A stretch of 64,000 bases of DNA from Actinomadura_E scrupuli (GTDB lineage Bacteria > Actinomycetota > Actinomycetes > Streptosporangiales > Streptosporangiaceae): positions 1,612,001 through 1,676,000 of the forward strand of contig NZ_JBPCCU010000001.1 of assembly GCF_050971785.1 (NCBI RefSeq), read 5' to 3'. Under the pieces are notes generated by a model that was given only the letters and a program-made list of their open reading frames with translations, made no database searches and was not told the origin of the DNA. The position numbers and the translations under genes were made by a program. The first letter of the stretch is position 1, and each line of letters begins with the position of its first letter. Below are positions 53,051 to 62,960 of this stretch, piece by piece.

Positions 53051-53474
53051 GGGCGTGGTCCAGAGCGCTTTGCAGAGAGGTGATGTAGCCCTGGCTGGTG
53101 TAGGTCGCGCCGGACACGGAGTCGATTTTCGCGGTGCCGGCGGAGAGGGCTTCGTCGGTGAGCTGAGGGAGGGCGAAGGAGGCGATCGCCCGGTCGCGGC
53201 CGTTCTCGTTCGGTGCCCGGAGGACGGTGACCTTGGTGAGCTTTCCGGCGTTCATGGTGATGGCCACTTGGACGGGGCCGTAGCGCGTGGGAACGATGTT
53301 GCCCTTGAAGGTGCCGGTCGCCGGCCGTGTGGAGGGCGCCTTCCGCTGGGCGGTGGACGTCGTACCGGAGGAGGTCGTCGCCGTCGGGGCGGGTGTGACC
53401 TGATGGGGCTTGAGGGACAGCAGCAGGATGATCCCGGCGACGGTGGCCGAGGTGGTGACGGCGGCGCGGAGCAT
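53043..53474 (-). CDS. FMN-binding domain protein with flavinylation motif
   Basis: The 143-residue protein has an N-terminal membrane or signal helix (residues ~5-22), a Thr/Pro/Ala linker and an FMN_bind domain. The flavinylation motif SGATYTSQ is at residues 121-128, so FMN should be attached as a phosphoester to Thr126. It is encoded between a membrane NAD(P)H-oxidoreductase and ApbE and probably carries electrons outside the membrane. GAGG lies 6 bases before the ATG at 53474, 8 bases after the preceding gene. Confidence 0.9.
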   Translation of the reverse strand: MLRAAVTTSATVAGIILLLSLKPHQVTPAPTATTSSGTTSTAQRKAPSTRPATGTFKGNIVPTRYGPVQVAITMNAGKLTKVTVLRAPNENGRDRAIASFALPQLTDEALSAGTAKIDSVSGATYTSQGYITSLQSALDHARG

Positions 53475-53482
53475 GATGGGCC

Positions 53483-54844
53483 TCAGAGCTCGAAGGATTC
53501 GTGGTGGATTCGCCGGGCGGGCACGTGTGCGGCGCGCAGGGCGGTGCGGGCGGCGGCGGCCATCCCCGGAGGGCCGCACAGGAAGACGTCGCGTTCGGCG
53601 AGGTCGGGTACGACCTGGCGCAGGGAACGGCCGGTCAGCTCCAAGCGGTAGGCCGCGGGTTCGTCGACGAAGTAGTGGACCGTGGCGCGGCGTGCGGCGG
53701 CGATGGCATCCAGTTCCGTGCGGAGCGCGAGGTCCCCGGCCCGGCGTGCCACGTAGATGAGCACTACGTCGCCCGGCAGCGTCTCGAACAGGCTGCGGAG
53801 CGGGGTGATCCCGACGCCGCCGGCCAGCAGCAGGGAGCGTCCGCGGCGAGAGCGGGCGGCGGTGAAGGCTCCGTAGGGTCCTTCGGCCCAGACCCGGACG
53901 CCCGGTCGTAGCCTGGCGAGCGCCTGGCTGTGGTTCCCGGCGACCTTCACCGTGATCCGCAACTGGCCGGGACGGGGGGCCGCGGACAGGGAGTACGGAT
54001 TGGCCGCCCACCACAGTCCCGGCGCGACGAACCGCCAGCGGAAGAACTGGCCCGGCTCGGCCCCCAGCTCGTCCAGCCGGTGCCCGTTGATGTAGACCGA
54101 CAGGACGCCCGGCCCCTCCACCCGGACTCCAGCGACCCTCAAGCGGTGGCGAAAAGCCTGTCGTACGGGGAGCAGGAAGCGGAAGCACAGAATCAGGGCG
54201 GCGACGGTTCCGTACATGCCGTACCAGAACACCCTGGCCGCCGGGGTCTGCACGAACTGGGCGCCGAGCGCGAGCTGGTGGGAGAAAGCAAGGAAGATCG
54301 CCAGATAGGACCCGAGATGGATCAGATGCCACACCTCGTAGGGGAGCCGGCGGCGGGCGGCCCGGGCTGAGGTGACGCCCACTGCCACAAGGAGAGCGAA
54401 GCCCACGGTGCCCTTGAGCATCTCGGGATAGTTCAGGACGATCGCCGCGCCCTCGCCAATGGGGTCGGTGTGGTCGGCGGCCGCGTAGCCGAGGACGATG
54501 AGCAGGACGTGGGTGAGGGCGAGGCAGACGGTGTAGCGACCTCCCATGGCGTGCCAGCGGGCCAGCCGGTCGGTGCCGACGCCCCGCTCCAGCGCCGGGA
54601 CCCTGGCCATGAGGCCGAGGAGGACCGCGCACCCGTAGCCGGCGAGCAGTCCGCTGATCCTGCCCGCCTCGGTGAGCCACCCGGCCGGGCCCCGGACGTC
54701 CGGGGTCGTCTGCCACCACAGGCCGAGCACGATCGCGCCGCCCGTAAGAATCAGCGCGGTCGGCAGCCAAGCGCCCAGCCGCAACCTGCGCGGAGGGCTG
54801 TGCCCGGCGGCAAGATCGGAAAAGGGATGGTCGATGATGGTCAC
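53483..54844 (-). CDS. Ferric-reductase-like transmembrane flavin oxidoreductase
   Basis: This 453-residue protein joins a six-helix ferric-reductase membrane domain (residues ~25-215), with heme-ligand candidates in LTHVLLIVLG, YEVWHLIHLG and FSHQLALGAQF, to a C-terminal FAD/NAD(P)H domain (NPYSLSAAPRPGQLRITVKV; LLLAGGVGITPLRSLFETL; FLCGPPGMAAAARTA). It moves electrons from NAD(P)H across the membrane. The GTG at 54844 has GGAGGGG upstream. It is the first gene of the operon with the FMN protein and ApbE, divergent from the two-component system. Confidence 0.92.
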   Translation of the reverse strand: MTIIDHPFSDLAAGHSPPRRLRLGAWLPTALILTGGAIVLGLWWQTTPDVRGPAGWLTEAGRISGLLAGYGCAVLLGLMARVPALERGVGTDRLARWHAMGGRYTVCLALTHVLLIVLGYAAADHTDPIGEGAAIVLNYPEMLKGTVGFALLVAVGVTSARAARRRLPYEVWHLIHLGSYLAIFLAFSHQLALGAQFVQTPAARVFWYGMYGTVAALILCFRFLLPVRQAFRHRLRVAGVRVEGPGVLSVYINGHRLDELGAEPGQFFRWRFVAPGLWWAANPYSLSAAPRPGQLRITVKVAGNHSQALARLRPGVRVWAEGPYGAFTAARSRRGRSLLLAGGVGITPLRSLFETLPGDVVLIYVARRAGDLALRTELDAIAAARRATVHYFVDEPAAYRLELTGRSLRQVVPDLAERDVFLCGPPGMAAAARTALRAAHVPARRIHHESFEL

Positions 54845-54899
54845 GAAGGCCCCTCCTTGATGTCTGCCCGGCCACTGTGGAACACCGACCTCTGGATTC

Positions 54900-54945
54900 C
54901 CTCTGAGGTGGGCGGTCGGCGGGACTCTCAGAGGAAACTCAGAGG
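54900..54945. promoter_or_regulatory. CTCAGAGG repeats between reductase operon and two-component system
   Basis: CTCAGAGG occurs directly at 54927-54934 and 54938-54945 (11 bases apart, one helical turn, the spacing of OmpR-family tandem sites), and inverted as CCTCTGAG at 54900-54907. The region separates the divergent promoters and is the likely binding site of the adjacent response regulator. Confidence 0.75.
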
Positions 54946-54968
54946 TTGGCCGATCACAATGAGGAGTC

Positions 54969-55699
<731 letters not shown>

Positions 55700-55703
<4 letters not shown>

Positions 55704-57172
55704 GATCACTATGGGTACGGCTGACTGCCGGGCTCGTCATCCTGATGGCGATCAGCTTCCTGGTGGTGGGACTGGCGACCTCCGTCGGCCTCGAAGGCTT
55801 CCTCGTCGGCAAGCTCGACCAGCAGCTCACCACCTCAGGAGGACGGTTTCCAGCGAGCCTGGAGCATGGGGAGCGACCTGACGCCGACAACGGTCCCGAT
55901 ACCCGAGGCCAGGGCGAGGGCACGTTCGGAGCCAGGCTCTTCAACGGGGTGGTGACCGACAACGCCGTCGTACGCGGACGCACCCAGGAGACCGTCCCCC
56001 TCTCAGCCGCCGATCAGAGCACCCTGGCCAGCCTGAAGCCCGGCCGGTTCCGCACGGTCCGCCTCTCGGAGATCGGCGCCTACCGGATCCGGGCCCAGGA
56101 GGGCGACGACGGCGATGTGCTGATCACCGGGCTCCCCATGGAGCAGATCGAGATCACCGTGCACCGGCTGCTGCTGGTCGAGACAGTGCTGTTCGTCGTC
56201 GTACTGGCCGCTGCGGCTGTGGCCGCCGCCGTCTGGGTCCGCCTGGCACTGCGCCCCTTGCACCGGGTCGCCTCCGTCGCCTCGCAGGTCGCGGAACTGC
56301 CACTGTCCGGAGGCGACGTCGAACTCCCCGAACGGGTTCCGGGCGGTGGATCCGGCACCGAGGTCGGCCGGCTCGCCGAGGCGTTCAACCGCATGCTCGG
56401 ACACATCGAGGACTCCCTGGAACGCAGACAGGCCAGCCAGGAACGGCTACGCAGGTTCGCCGCCGACGCCAGCCACGAGCTGCGGACCCCGGTCGCGGTG
56501 ATCCGCGGCCACGCCGAACTCGCCCTCAGACAGCGGACCGAGGTCTCCGACGACGTCCGCCACGCGCTGCGGCGCATCCAGGCCGAGTCCTCACGCATGG
56601 GCGACCTGGTCGACGACCTGCTCCTACTGGCCCGCCTCGACACCGGCCGCCCCCTCGACGACCAACCCGTCGACCTGACCCGGCTGCTCCTGGACTCCGC
56701 CGACGACGCCCGCGCCGTCGGCCTCGACCACCGCTGGCGGCTGGACCTGCCCGAGGAACCCGTGGAGATCCGCGGCGACCAACACCGCCTCCACCAGGCG
56801 ATCGCCAACCTCCTGACCAACGCCCGCACCCACACCCCGCCCGAGACCACAGTGACCCTCAGACTCGCCCAGGAGCCCTCGGCCGTCGTCATCGAGGTCA
56901 CCGACGACGGCCCGGGCGTCCCCGCCGACCTCCAAGCCGACATCTTCGACCGCTTCGTCCGCGCCGACCACGGCCGCTCACGCGGAGCCGGCGGAACCGG
57001 CCTTGGCCTGGCCATCGTCCAGGCGGTCGCCGGCGCACACCACGGCACCGCCACCCTCGACAGCGAACCCGGACACACCACCTTCACCATCCGCCTCCCG
57101 AAACCCGATCCGGATCTTCGCTCCGATACTCGTCAACCCCCTTCCCAGCCGACTGATCCCCGGCGATGGTGA
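55700..57172 (+). CDS. Membrane sensor histidine kinase partner of the OmpR regulator
   Basis: The 490-residue kinase has a helix at residues ~7-29, an extracytoplasmic domain of ~125 residues, a second helix (~160-182), HAMP, HisKA with His ~259 in DASHELRTPVAVIRG and HATPase_c with NLLTNARTH, TDDGPGVPADL and GGTGLGLAIVQ. The GTG start overlaps the regulator stop. The sensory domain has no recognised fold. A redox or metal signal is plausible given the divergent flavin operon. Confidence 0.94.
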
Positions 57173-57345
57173 CGATGCAGTAGTGGCCTGGAGAACATCG
57201 GAGGAGAACCAGGCAGGTCAGGGCGTGTGAGCCGGTGAACCACCGATCAGTCTCCGGCTGATGGTTCGGGACGCCGCCTTCGATGCCCGGGTGGGGGTGC
57301 TGTCGGGTCTCCCGACCTCAGCAGAGGGCCGCTCAGGCCAACGCT

Positions 57346-57825
57346 CTATTTTCTGGGTGCCAGGCACAGGACGTAGCCGTAGCCGCCGGTGCCCGCATAG
57401 AAAGATCGGGTTGAGGTGGGGTAGGGCTCGCACACATCGGTGTCGCCTTTGTAGACGCCCTCCTTGATGTCGTCGACTTTGCCGACCACATGGAACGTGG
57501 CCTGGTTGTCGGTGCAGGACACCACTTGCATCCGGTTCGGGGTCTGTGCGTTGCTCACGCAGTTCCCGACCTTGGCGATGTCGGGATCACCGGTGGCTCT
57601 CTTCAGGAGATAGTCCTGCACCCACAAGCCGACCACCCCGACGATGACAATGCCAATGATCACGATGCCTTTCCTGGTCCGCCACCAGGGCACTTTGGGC
57701 GCGGGCGGATATCCAGGCGGCGGGTACGGCGCGCCGACACCGGGCGGAGGGAAGGGGGCCGGCCCTTGCGTTGAAGGTGGGAGTGGGGGTTGGTCACGGT
57801 CGGGTTGCTGCGGAGACTCCGACAC
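57346..57825 (-). CDS. LppU-like single-pass membrane protein
   Basis: The 159-residue protein has a cytosolic proline-rich N-terminus (many PP and PPPG units, residues ~1-45), one membrane helix (GIVIIGIVIVGVVGLWV, ~53-69) and a ~85-residue external domain with four Cys (GNCVSN, VSCTDN, DVCEPY, VLCLAP). This matches the LppU/SCO3897-type actinobacterial proteins of unknown role. The GTG start has AAAAGGAG 6 bases upstream. It is convergent with the kinase gene. Confidence 0.82.
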   Translation of the reverse strand: MSESPQQPDRDQPPLPPSTQGPAPFPPPGVGAPYPPPGYPPAPKVPWWRTRKGIVIIGIVIVGVVGLWVQDYLLKRATGDPDIAKVGNCVSNAQTPNRMQVVSCTDNQATFHVVGKVDDIKEGVYKGDTDVCEPYPTSTRSFYAGTGGYGYVLCLAPRK

Positions 57826-58361
57826 TGCCCACTCCTTTTCCGGAGTCCTCGAAGAGCTCTCGCGGTGGGCCCGCCGGGTGCTCTCAGAGTGCTCACGTCT
57901 GTACGTAGCCGCCCAACCTTAGCGTCATGATCGACTTGGGGTAGCGGTGCGCGATGGTGCGGGTTGCTGATCCGTTCGGCATCATGCCCGGATCGGTCCG
58001 TCGAGCAGCCATGGAGCAGCCACGGGTCGCAAACACCACAGAACACCCATGGCGTATACGCGGATCTGGGCGAGGTCGGCGAGTGGTTCCAGGTTCGGGC
58101 GTCATGGCCTGTTTCAAGGCCGACTGCGCGCCCAGGCAATGATGATCTTGGTATCCCCGGCCTCTTGGTGGAGGCACACGTCAGCGGTGTCCGGGGAGGG
58201 CCCGCGATCACGATGTAGGCCGCCGTCGTCGAACCGTAGCGCGGGATACGCCTGGTGACCGCCGATCGGCCGCCGGTACTGACGGGGCCACCGTGTGCTC
58301 GCGCCCAGTGAACCGATGCGGATCCCGTTCGCCAAGGGCTGGGCGTGCCGGGAAACGAGGG
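57826..58361. other. Intergenic region without supported gene
   Basis: Short open frames exist on both strands but none has a ribosome binding site or family resemblance. Several are mirror images of each other. Part of the region (57900-58330) may be decayed coding sequence; I cannot identify a parent. Confidence 0.4.
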
Positions 58362-58667
58362 TCAGTGCCGGCGGGGTGATGAATCCGGGAGCGGGACTTC
58401 TTGGACGAGCCGGCCCGGCGGTAGGGCGTTCGGGCCGGGCGAGGTGCCGCCAGGGGTGGCGCCATGGCCGGGGTGCTCGGCCGGAGCCGTGGTCGGGGCG
58501 GCCTGCCGCTGGTCGGTGTCGTCGTCGTAGAGGCCTCTGGTCTCGGCTTTGAGGATGCGCGCGGACTTGCCGAGTGAGCGGGCGAGTTGCGGGAGCTTGG
58601 TGGAGCCGAAGAGCAGGACCAGGACGACCAGGATGATCAGGAGCTCGGTGGTTCCGAAGTTGGTCAT
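58362..58667 (-). CDS. tatA: TatA/E-type twin-arginine translocase subunit
   Basis: This 101-residue TatA-family protein has an N-terminal helix TELLIILVVLVLLFGSTKLP, the FGxxKLP hinge and an amphipathic helix (QLARSLGKSARILKAETRGL), followed by an Asp/Pro-rich tail of ~50 residues. GAAGGA lies 6 bases before the ATG at 58667, which overlaps the monooxygenase stop (ATGA). A lone tatA without tatC in an enzyme operon suggests dedicated help for the Tat-exported oxidoreductase of the same locus. Confidence 0.93.
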   Translation of the reverse strand: MTNFGTTELLIILVVLVLLFGSTKLPQLARSLGKSARILKAETRGLYDDDTDQRQAAPTTAPAEHPGHGATPGGTSPGPNALPPGRLVQEVPLPDSSPRRH

Positions 58668-60175
58668 GTTGCTTCCTTCGGTTGGGGTGTCCGGCGTGCG
58701 GGTGTCCGGTATTGGAGGTGGTAGTCGTGCGGGTTGAGGCGGCGGGTGCGGCGGTGGTAGCCGGTCATGTAGCCGGGCCAGTTGTTGGTGTTGCGGCGCT
58801 GTGCGTCGAGGTACCAGCTGTCGCAGCCGCCCTGGTTCCATACCGAGGTGGACAGGCGGTGCTGGGCGGCGGTGTCGAAGCGGTCCAGGGTGTCGGCGCG
58901 GACGTCGAGGGTGCGCACATCGCCGGCGAGGAGGTCGGCGGCCTGGACGATGTAGCCGATCTGCCGTTCGAGCATGTAGACGATGGATCCCGAGCCCACG
59001 TTGGTGTTGGGCCCGTACATCAGGAAGAAGTTGGGGAAGCCGCTGACGGCCAGGCCCAGGTAGGCGCGGGCGCCGTCCTTCCAGGCGGCGTCGAGTTCGA
59101 GGCCGTGCCGTCCGACGAGGCGCATGGGGGCGAGGAAGTCCTGGGAGCGGAAGCCGGTGGCCCAGATGATGGTGTCGGCGGGGAGGTGCTCGCCGTCGGC
59201 GGTGCGCAGGCCGTCGGGGGTCACCTCGGTTATCGGCTGGTCGACGACCTGGACGTTGGGCCGGTTGAGGGCGGTGTAGTAGTCGCTGGAGGTCAGGATG
59301 CGCTTGCAGCCGGGCTCGTAGCGGGGGGTGAGCCGTCTGCGCAGGTCGGGGTCGCGTACCGAGCGGAGGGCGAACGCGCACAGCGCGCGGACGTGCGCCG
59401 ACAGCAGGCGGCGGGCGCGGGGGGTGACCAGGCCGGGGTTGAGCAGCAGTTCGAACCACAGGAAGATGCCGAGCCGGGACAGCTTCTGCACGGCGGGCAC
59501 GCGCCGGTTGAGGGTTCGCCGCCAGCGGGGGTAGACGCGGTCGGGCTTGCGGCTGATCCAGTGGGCTTCGAGCTGGAAGACGGTCAGGTTCGCGGCGGTG
59601 GGGGCGATGAGCGGGACGAACTGTACGGCGCTCGCGCCGTTGCCGACGACGGCGATGCGCTTGCCGTGCAGGTCGTGTTGGTGGTCCCAGCGGGCGGAGT
59701 GGAACACCGTGCCACTGAAGTCCGCCAGACCGGGGATCTGCGGCACCGCCGGGTTGGACAACTGCCCGCAGGCGGCGACCAGCAGGTCGTGCTCCTCGAC
59801 CCGGCCGTCGCCTAGATTGACCCGCCAGCGGCCCGTGCCGGCGTCGAATTCCGCGTCGGTCACCTCGGTGCGCAGCCGCAGGTTCGGTTCCAGCCCGTAC
59901 TTGTGCACGCAGTGCCGCAGGTAGGCCAGGATCTCGGGCTGCTCGGCGAAGCGCCGGGACCAGTCGGGCTTGGGTTCGAAGGAGTAGGAGTACAGATGGG
60001 AGGGGGCATCGCAGGCGGCACCCGGATAGGTGTTGTCACGCCACACGCCTCCGGGGCCGTCGGCTTTTTCGTAGATGGTGATGTCGGTGAAGCCGGCCTT
60101 GATGAGGCCGATGGCCAGGCCGATGCCGCTGAATCCGCTCCCGACGATGGCGATCGAGACGTCTGTGCGCCCCAT
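58664..60175 (-). CDS. Baeyer-Villiger-type flavin monooxygenase
   Basis: This 503-residue enzyme has an N-terminal FAD motif IAIVGSGFSGIGLAIGLIKA, a second NADPH motif RIAVVGNGASAVQFVPLI, the BVMO fingerprint FSGTVFHSARWD and a DTIIWATGF C-terminal motif. It inserts oxygen into ketones (cyclic, linear or steroid) using NADPH and O2. ATG at 60175; divergent from the tetR gene with an operator in between; co-transcribed with tatA. It is cytosolic, without a signal peptide. The substrate is not readable. Confidence 0.92.
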   Translation of the reverse strand: MGRTDVSIAIVGSGFSGIGLAIGLIKAGFTDITIYEKADGPGGVWRDNTYPGAACDAPSHLYSYSFEPKPDWSRRFAEQPEILAYLRHCVHKYGLEPNLRLRTEVTDAEFDAGTGRWRVNLGDGRVEEHDLLVAACGQLSNPAVPQIPGLADFSGTVFHSARWDHQHDLHGKRIAVVGNGASAVQFVPLIAPTAANLTVFQLEAHWISRKPDRVYPRWRRTLNRRVPAVQKLSRLGIFLWFELLLNPGLVTPRARRLLSAHVRALCAFALRSVRDPDLRRRLTPRYEPGCKRILTSSDYYTALNRPNVQVVDQPITEVTPDGLRTADGEHLPADTIIWATGFRSQDFLAPMRLVGRHGLELDAAWKDGARAYLGLAVSGFPNFFLMYGPNTNVGSGSIVYMLERQIGYIVQAADLLAGDVRTLDVRADTLDRFDTAAQHRLSTSVWNQGGCDSWYLDAQRRNTNNWPGYMTGYHRRTRRLNPHDYHLQYRTPARRTPQPKEAT

Positions 60176-60240
60176 GTGCGGCTCCCTGCTGTGGGGTGGC
60201 GGGCGATACCGTCGAGCTCCCGCCTCAACACGCGGGAATT

Positions 60241-60258
60241 ACCGACTTTCGTGTCGGT
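60241..60258. promoter_or_regulatory. TetR operator ACCGAC-N6-GTCGGT between BVMO and tetR
   Basis: A perfect 6-bp inverted repeat with a 6-base spacer, enclosed by a second inverted pair ATTACC (60238-60243) and GGTAAT (60268-60273). It lies in the divergent promoter region, 36 bases before the tetR start. The same operator occurs again at 60985-61002. Confidence 0.85.
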
Positions 60259-60293
60259 TAGAATGAAGGTAATACGGGAGGGGAGTCAAGACC

Positions 60294-60905
60294 ATGGCGG
60301 AAATCTCGCCCAAGCCACGAATGCGGGCCCCGGCCCGCAGGGCGCTCATCACCACGGCTGCGATGGAGATCTTCGCGGACAAGGGCTACCACGCCACCTC
60401 GCTGGGTGAGATCGCGACGGCGGCCGGGGTGGCCCGGACGGTGCTCTACGACCACTTCCCCTCCAAGCGCGTGCTGCTGCTGGCGGTGATGCAGGAGCAG
60501 AATTCGGCGCTGATGGCCTACGTCGGCAGGCGCATCACCGGCTCGGGGCCGGCCGAGGAGCGGATGCGCTCCACGATCGACGCCTACTTCAGCTTCGCCC
60601 AGAGCAATCCCGCTGCTCGCAGGCTGCTGTTCGACCAGGCCGACGAGGACGACCCGGAGATCCGCACCGCGCGCAAGGGCATCCGCGAGACGCGCACGCA
60701 CGCGGTGACGGCCCTGCTGGCGGGCGACATGCGCACGGTCGGGGTGGAGCCGGGCGAGCCGATCGCCGAGGCGATGGTCGAACTCATCATCACCGGCCTG
60801 GACGGTGTGGCGCAGTGGTGGGAGCGCAACCCCGACATGCCCAGATCGATGCTGGTCGAAGGGGCGATGCGGCTGCTGTGGAGGGGGCTGGGCAACGTGC
60901 AGTAG
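60294..60905 (+). CDS. TetR-family repressor
   Basis: The 203-residue regulator has the N-terminal helix-turn-helix (MEIFADKGYHATSLGEIATA; GVARTVLYDHFPSK) and an all-helical ligand domain. AGGGGAG lies ~8 bases upstream of the ATG. It is divergent from the BVMO-tatA operon and is followed by a terminator and the Tat-exported oxidoreductase gene. The ACCGAC-N6-GTCGGT sites at both promoters indicate that it represses itself, the BVMO operon and the oxidoreductase gene. The ligand is probably a substrate of these enzymes. Confidence 0.93.
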   Translation: MAEISPKPRMRAPARRALITTAAMEIFADKGYHATSLGEIATAAGVARTVLYDHFPSKRVLLLAVMQEQNSALMAYVGRRITGSGPAEERMRSTIDAYFSFAQSNPAARRLLFDQADEDDPEIRTARKGIRETRTHAVTALLAGDMRTVGVEPGEPIAEAMVELIITGLDGVAQWWERNPDMPRSMLVEGAMRLLWRGLGNVQ

Positions 60906-60928
60906 AGCGCATCGGCGCATCGGAATCG

Positions 60929-60965
60929 GCCGCCGCGGGGCTTGACGCCCCGCGGCGGCTTCTTC
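60929..60965 (+). terminator. Rho-independent terminator after tetR
   Basis: GCCGCCGCGGGG and CCCCGCGGCGGC form a perfect 12-bp stem with a 7-base loop, followed by TTCTTC. It separates the tetR transcript from the next gene's own promoter. Confidence 0.88.
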
Positions 60966-60984
60966 ATAGTGGGGCGCACCACAA

Positions 60985-61002
60985 CCGACGCACATGTCGG
61001 TT
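60985..61002. promoter_or_regulatory. Second TetR operator ACCGAC-N6-GTCGGT
   Basis: Identical arms and spacing to the 60241 site, with matching flank GTCGGTTA. It covers the ATG at 60994, which therefore is unlikely to be the gene start; the GTG at 61027 with GAGGAG fits better. Confidence 0.85.
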
Positions 61003-61026
61003 ATCCACCCCCTGAGGAGATGCGTC

Positions 61027-62868
61027 GTGGAGGACAAGACTCCATCCGAGACCGGATCGGCGAAGGAGCAAGGCGGTGTGGGCCGCCGTCAGTTCGTCAC
61101 TGGAGCGCTCACCGCCGCGGGTGCGGTCGCGGCAGCCGGTGTGCTGGGTGCCGGGCCGGCGTCGGCGGCCACGCCCGCTACCCGGCGTGCCCCCAGGACC
61201 GGCCGGGCCGCGGCCGGGCGCCGCGTGGCGGTGTTCGGCGGCGGGATGGGCGGGCTGAGCGTCGCCCACGAGCTGGCCGAGCGCGGCTTCCAGGTCACGG
61301 TGTACGAGCGCAAGGCGTGGGGCGGCAAGTGCCGCAGTATGCCGGTGCCGGGCACCGGGTCGGGCGGGCGCCAGGACCTGCCGGCCGAGCACGGATTCCG
61401 GTTCTTTCCCGGCTTCTACCAGAACCTGCCCGACACCATGAAGCGCATCCCGCTGGCCGGTGGCGGGACGGCGTTCGACAACCTGGTCGCGGGCGAAGAG
61501 GTCGCCGCGTTCTACAACGGCACCAAGTTCGTGCTGCCCGCCAAGGGCAGCATCATCGGCACGCTCAACCCCGGCTCGCTGCTGGAGTTCCTGCGCACCG
61601 CGGTCAACGTGGCCGGGAAGGTCCCGATCGGCGAGGTGGAGTACTTCCTGCAGAAGATGATCGCCTTCGTGACCAGCGGTCCGCTGCGCCGCTACAAGCA
61701 GTGGGAGAACATGAGCTTCTCCCAGTTCGTCCACTCCGAGAAGATGTCCAAGGCCTACAACGAACTGCTGGTGGAGATGTTCACCGGCACCCTGGTGGCG
61801 GCCAAGCCCGACAAGGCCAACGCGCACACGATGGGGCTGATGGCCGAGGCATGGGTCTACAGCACCCTCGGCCTGGGCGGCTACAAGGCCCCCGACCGGC
61901 TGCTGAACGCCCCGACCAACGACGCGCTCATCGACCCGTGGATGGCGCACCTGCGTTCGCTCGGCGTCACCTTCCAGCTGGATGCGACGCTGACCAAGCT
62001 CGACGTCGCCGACCGGAAGATCAGCGGCGCCCAGATCACCGGCGCCACCGGAACCACCGCGGTCGAGGCCGACCACTACGTCCTCGCCGTGCCGATCGAG
62101 CGCGCGGTCCCGCTGCTCAACGACGACATCCTGGCCGTCGACCCCAGCCTGAAGCTGCTGCGGGAGCTCACGACCGACTGGATGAACGGCATCATGATCT
62201 ACCTGCGCCAGCCGATCGACCTGGCCGAGGGCCACGTCGCCTACGCCGCCCAGCCCTGGGCGCTGACCTCGATCAGCCAGGCCCAGTTCTGGAAGAAGAA
62301 GTTCAGCACGACCTATGGCAACGGCCAGGTCAACGAGTGCCTGTCGATCGACCTGTCGGCGTGGGACAAGCCCGGCATCCTCTACGGCAAGGCCGCCCGC
62401 GACTGCACCTCCGACCAGATCTTCAAGGAGGTCGTCGCGCAACTGCGCAAGGCCCTCCCTCTGGGGAAGGAGCTCATGCTCAACGACGCCAACATCCACT
62501 CCTACTTCATCGACCCGGCCATCACAGGCAACGGCACCCCACAGGTCGCCAACGACGAACCCCTGCTGATCAACAAGCCGAGCTCGTGGAACTACCGGCC
62601 CGAGGCCACCACCGCCCTGCCGAACCTGTTCCTGGCCTCGGACTACGTCCGAGCCGACATCAACCTGGCCACCATGGAGGGCGCGAACACCGCAGGCCGC
62701 AAGGCCGCCAACGCCATCCTCGACGCCTCCGGCGTCAGCGGAAAGAAGGCCGAACTCTTCGACCTGTTCCTGCCCGACGCCTTCCAGGGCTTCTACAACC
62801 AGGACGACAACCGCTTCAAGGCGGGCAAACCCAACATCTTCGACACCCGCGACCCCGCCACCCCCTGA
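61027..62868 (+). CDS. Tat-exported FAD-dependent oxidoreductase, carotenoid-desaturase/isomerase-like
   Basis: The 613-residue protein starts at GTG 61027 (GAGGAG 7 bases upstream). The twin-arginine signal is GRRQFVTGALTAAGAVAAAG, ending in PASAA. The FAD motif VAVFGGGMGGLSVAHELAER is followed by VYERKAWGGKCRSM and EHGFRFFPGFYQNLP, placing it in the amine-oxidase/phytoene-desaturase/HpnE superfamily; the C-terminus has LFLASDYVRADINLATMEGA as FAD seal. It probably oxidises or isomerises a lipid or isoprenoid outside the cytosol. It is under the same TetR operator as the BVMO-tatA operon and ends at a hairpin. Confidence 0.9.
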   Translation: MEDKTPSETGSAKEQGGVGRRQFVTGALTAAGAVAAAGVLGAGPASAATPATRRAPRTGRAAAGRRVAVFGGGMGGLSVAHELAERGFQVTVYERKAWGGKCRSMPVPGTGSGGRQDLPAEHGFRFFPGFYQNLPDTMKRIPLAGGGTAFDNLVAGEEVAAFYNGTKFVLPAKGSIIGTLNPGSLLEFLRTAVNVAGKVPIGEVEYFLQKMIAFVTSGPLRRYKQWENMSFSQFVHSEKMSKAYNELLVEMFTGTLVAAKPDKANAHTMGLMAEAWVYSTLGLGGYKAPDRLLNAPTNDALIDPWMAHLRSLGVTFQLDATLTKLDVADRKISGAQITGATGTTAVEADHYVLAVPIERAVPLLNDDILAVDPSLKLLRELTTDWMNGIMIYLRQPIDLAEGHVAYAAQPWALTSISQAQFWKKKFSTTYGNGQVNECLSIDLSAWDKPGILYGKAARDCTSDQIFKEVVAQLRKALPLGKELMLNDANIHSYFIDPAITGNGTPQVANDEPLLINKPSSWNYRPEATTALPNLFLASDYVRADINLATMEGANTAGRKAANAILDASGVSGKKAELFDLFLPDAFQGFYNQDDNRFKAGKPNIFDTRDPATP

Positions 62869-62933
62869 GCGCGGTGGCTCCCCGACGGGCCGCCGTGCCC
62901 GTCTCCCACTCCAGGTGAATCGCCGCCGGTGAC

Positions 62934-62960
62934 CCGGTGATCACTGCTCCTGATCACCGG
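62934..62960 (+). terminator. Terminator hairpin after exported oxidoreductase
   Basis: CCGGTGATCA and TGATCACCGG pair over 10 bp with a 7-base loop, 66 bases after the stop. No U-run is present. It might also be an operator dyad. Confidence 0.6.

Noticed and set aside
57660..58335. Several frames downstream of the LppU-like gene, considered as a transposase remnant
   Set aside because: No transposase motif, terminal inverted repeats or target duplications could be seen.
60994..61026. ATG at 60994 as start of the FAD oxidoreductase
   Set aside because: It lies within the TetR operator and lacks a ribosome binding site; GTG at 61027 has GAGGAG at 7 bases and a conventional Tat signal follows.
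60964..62499. Minus-strand frame opposite the exported oxidoreductase
   Set aside because: Antisense shadow of a Tat-signal flavoprotein with intact motifs.
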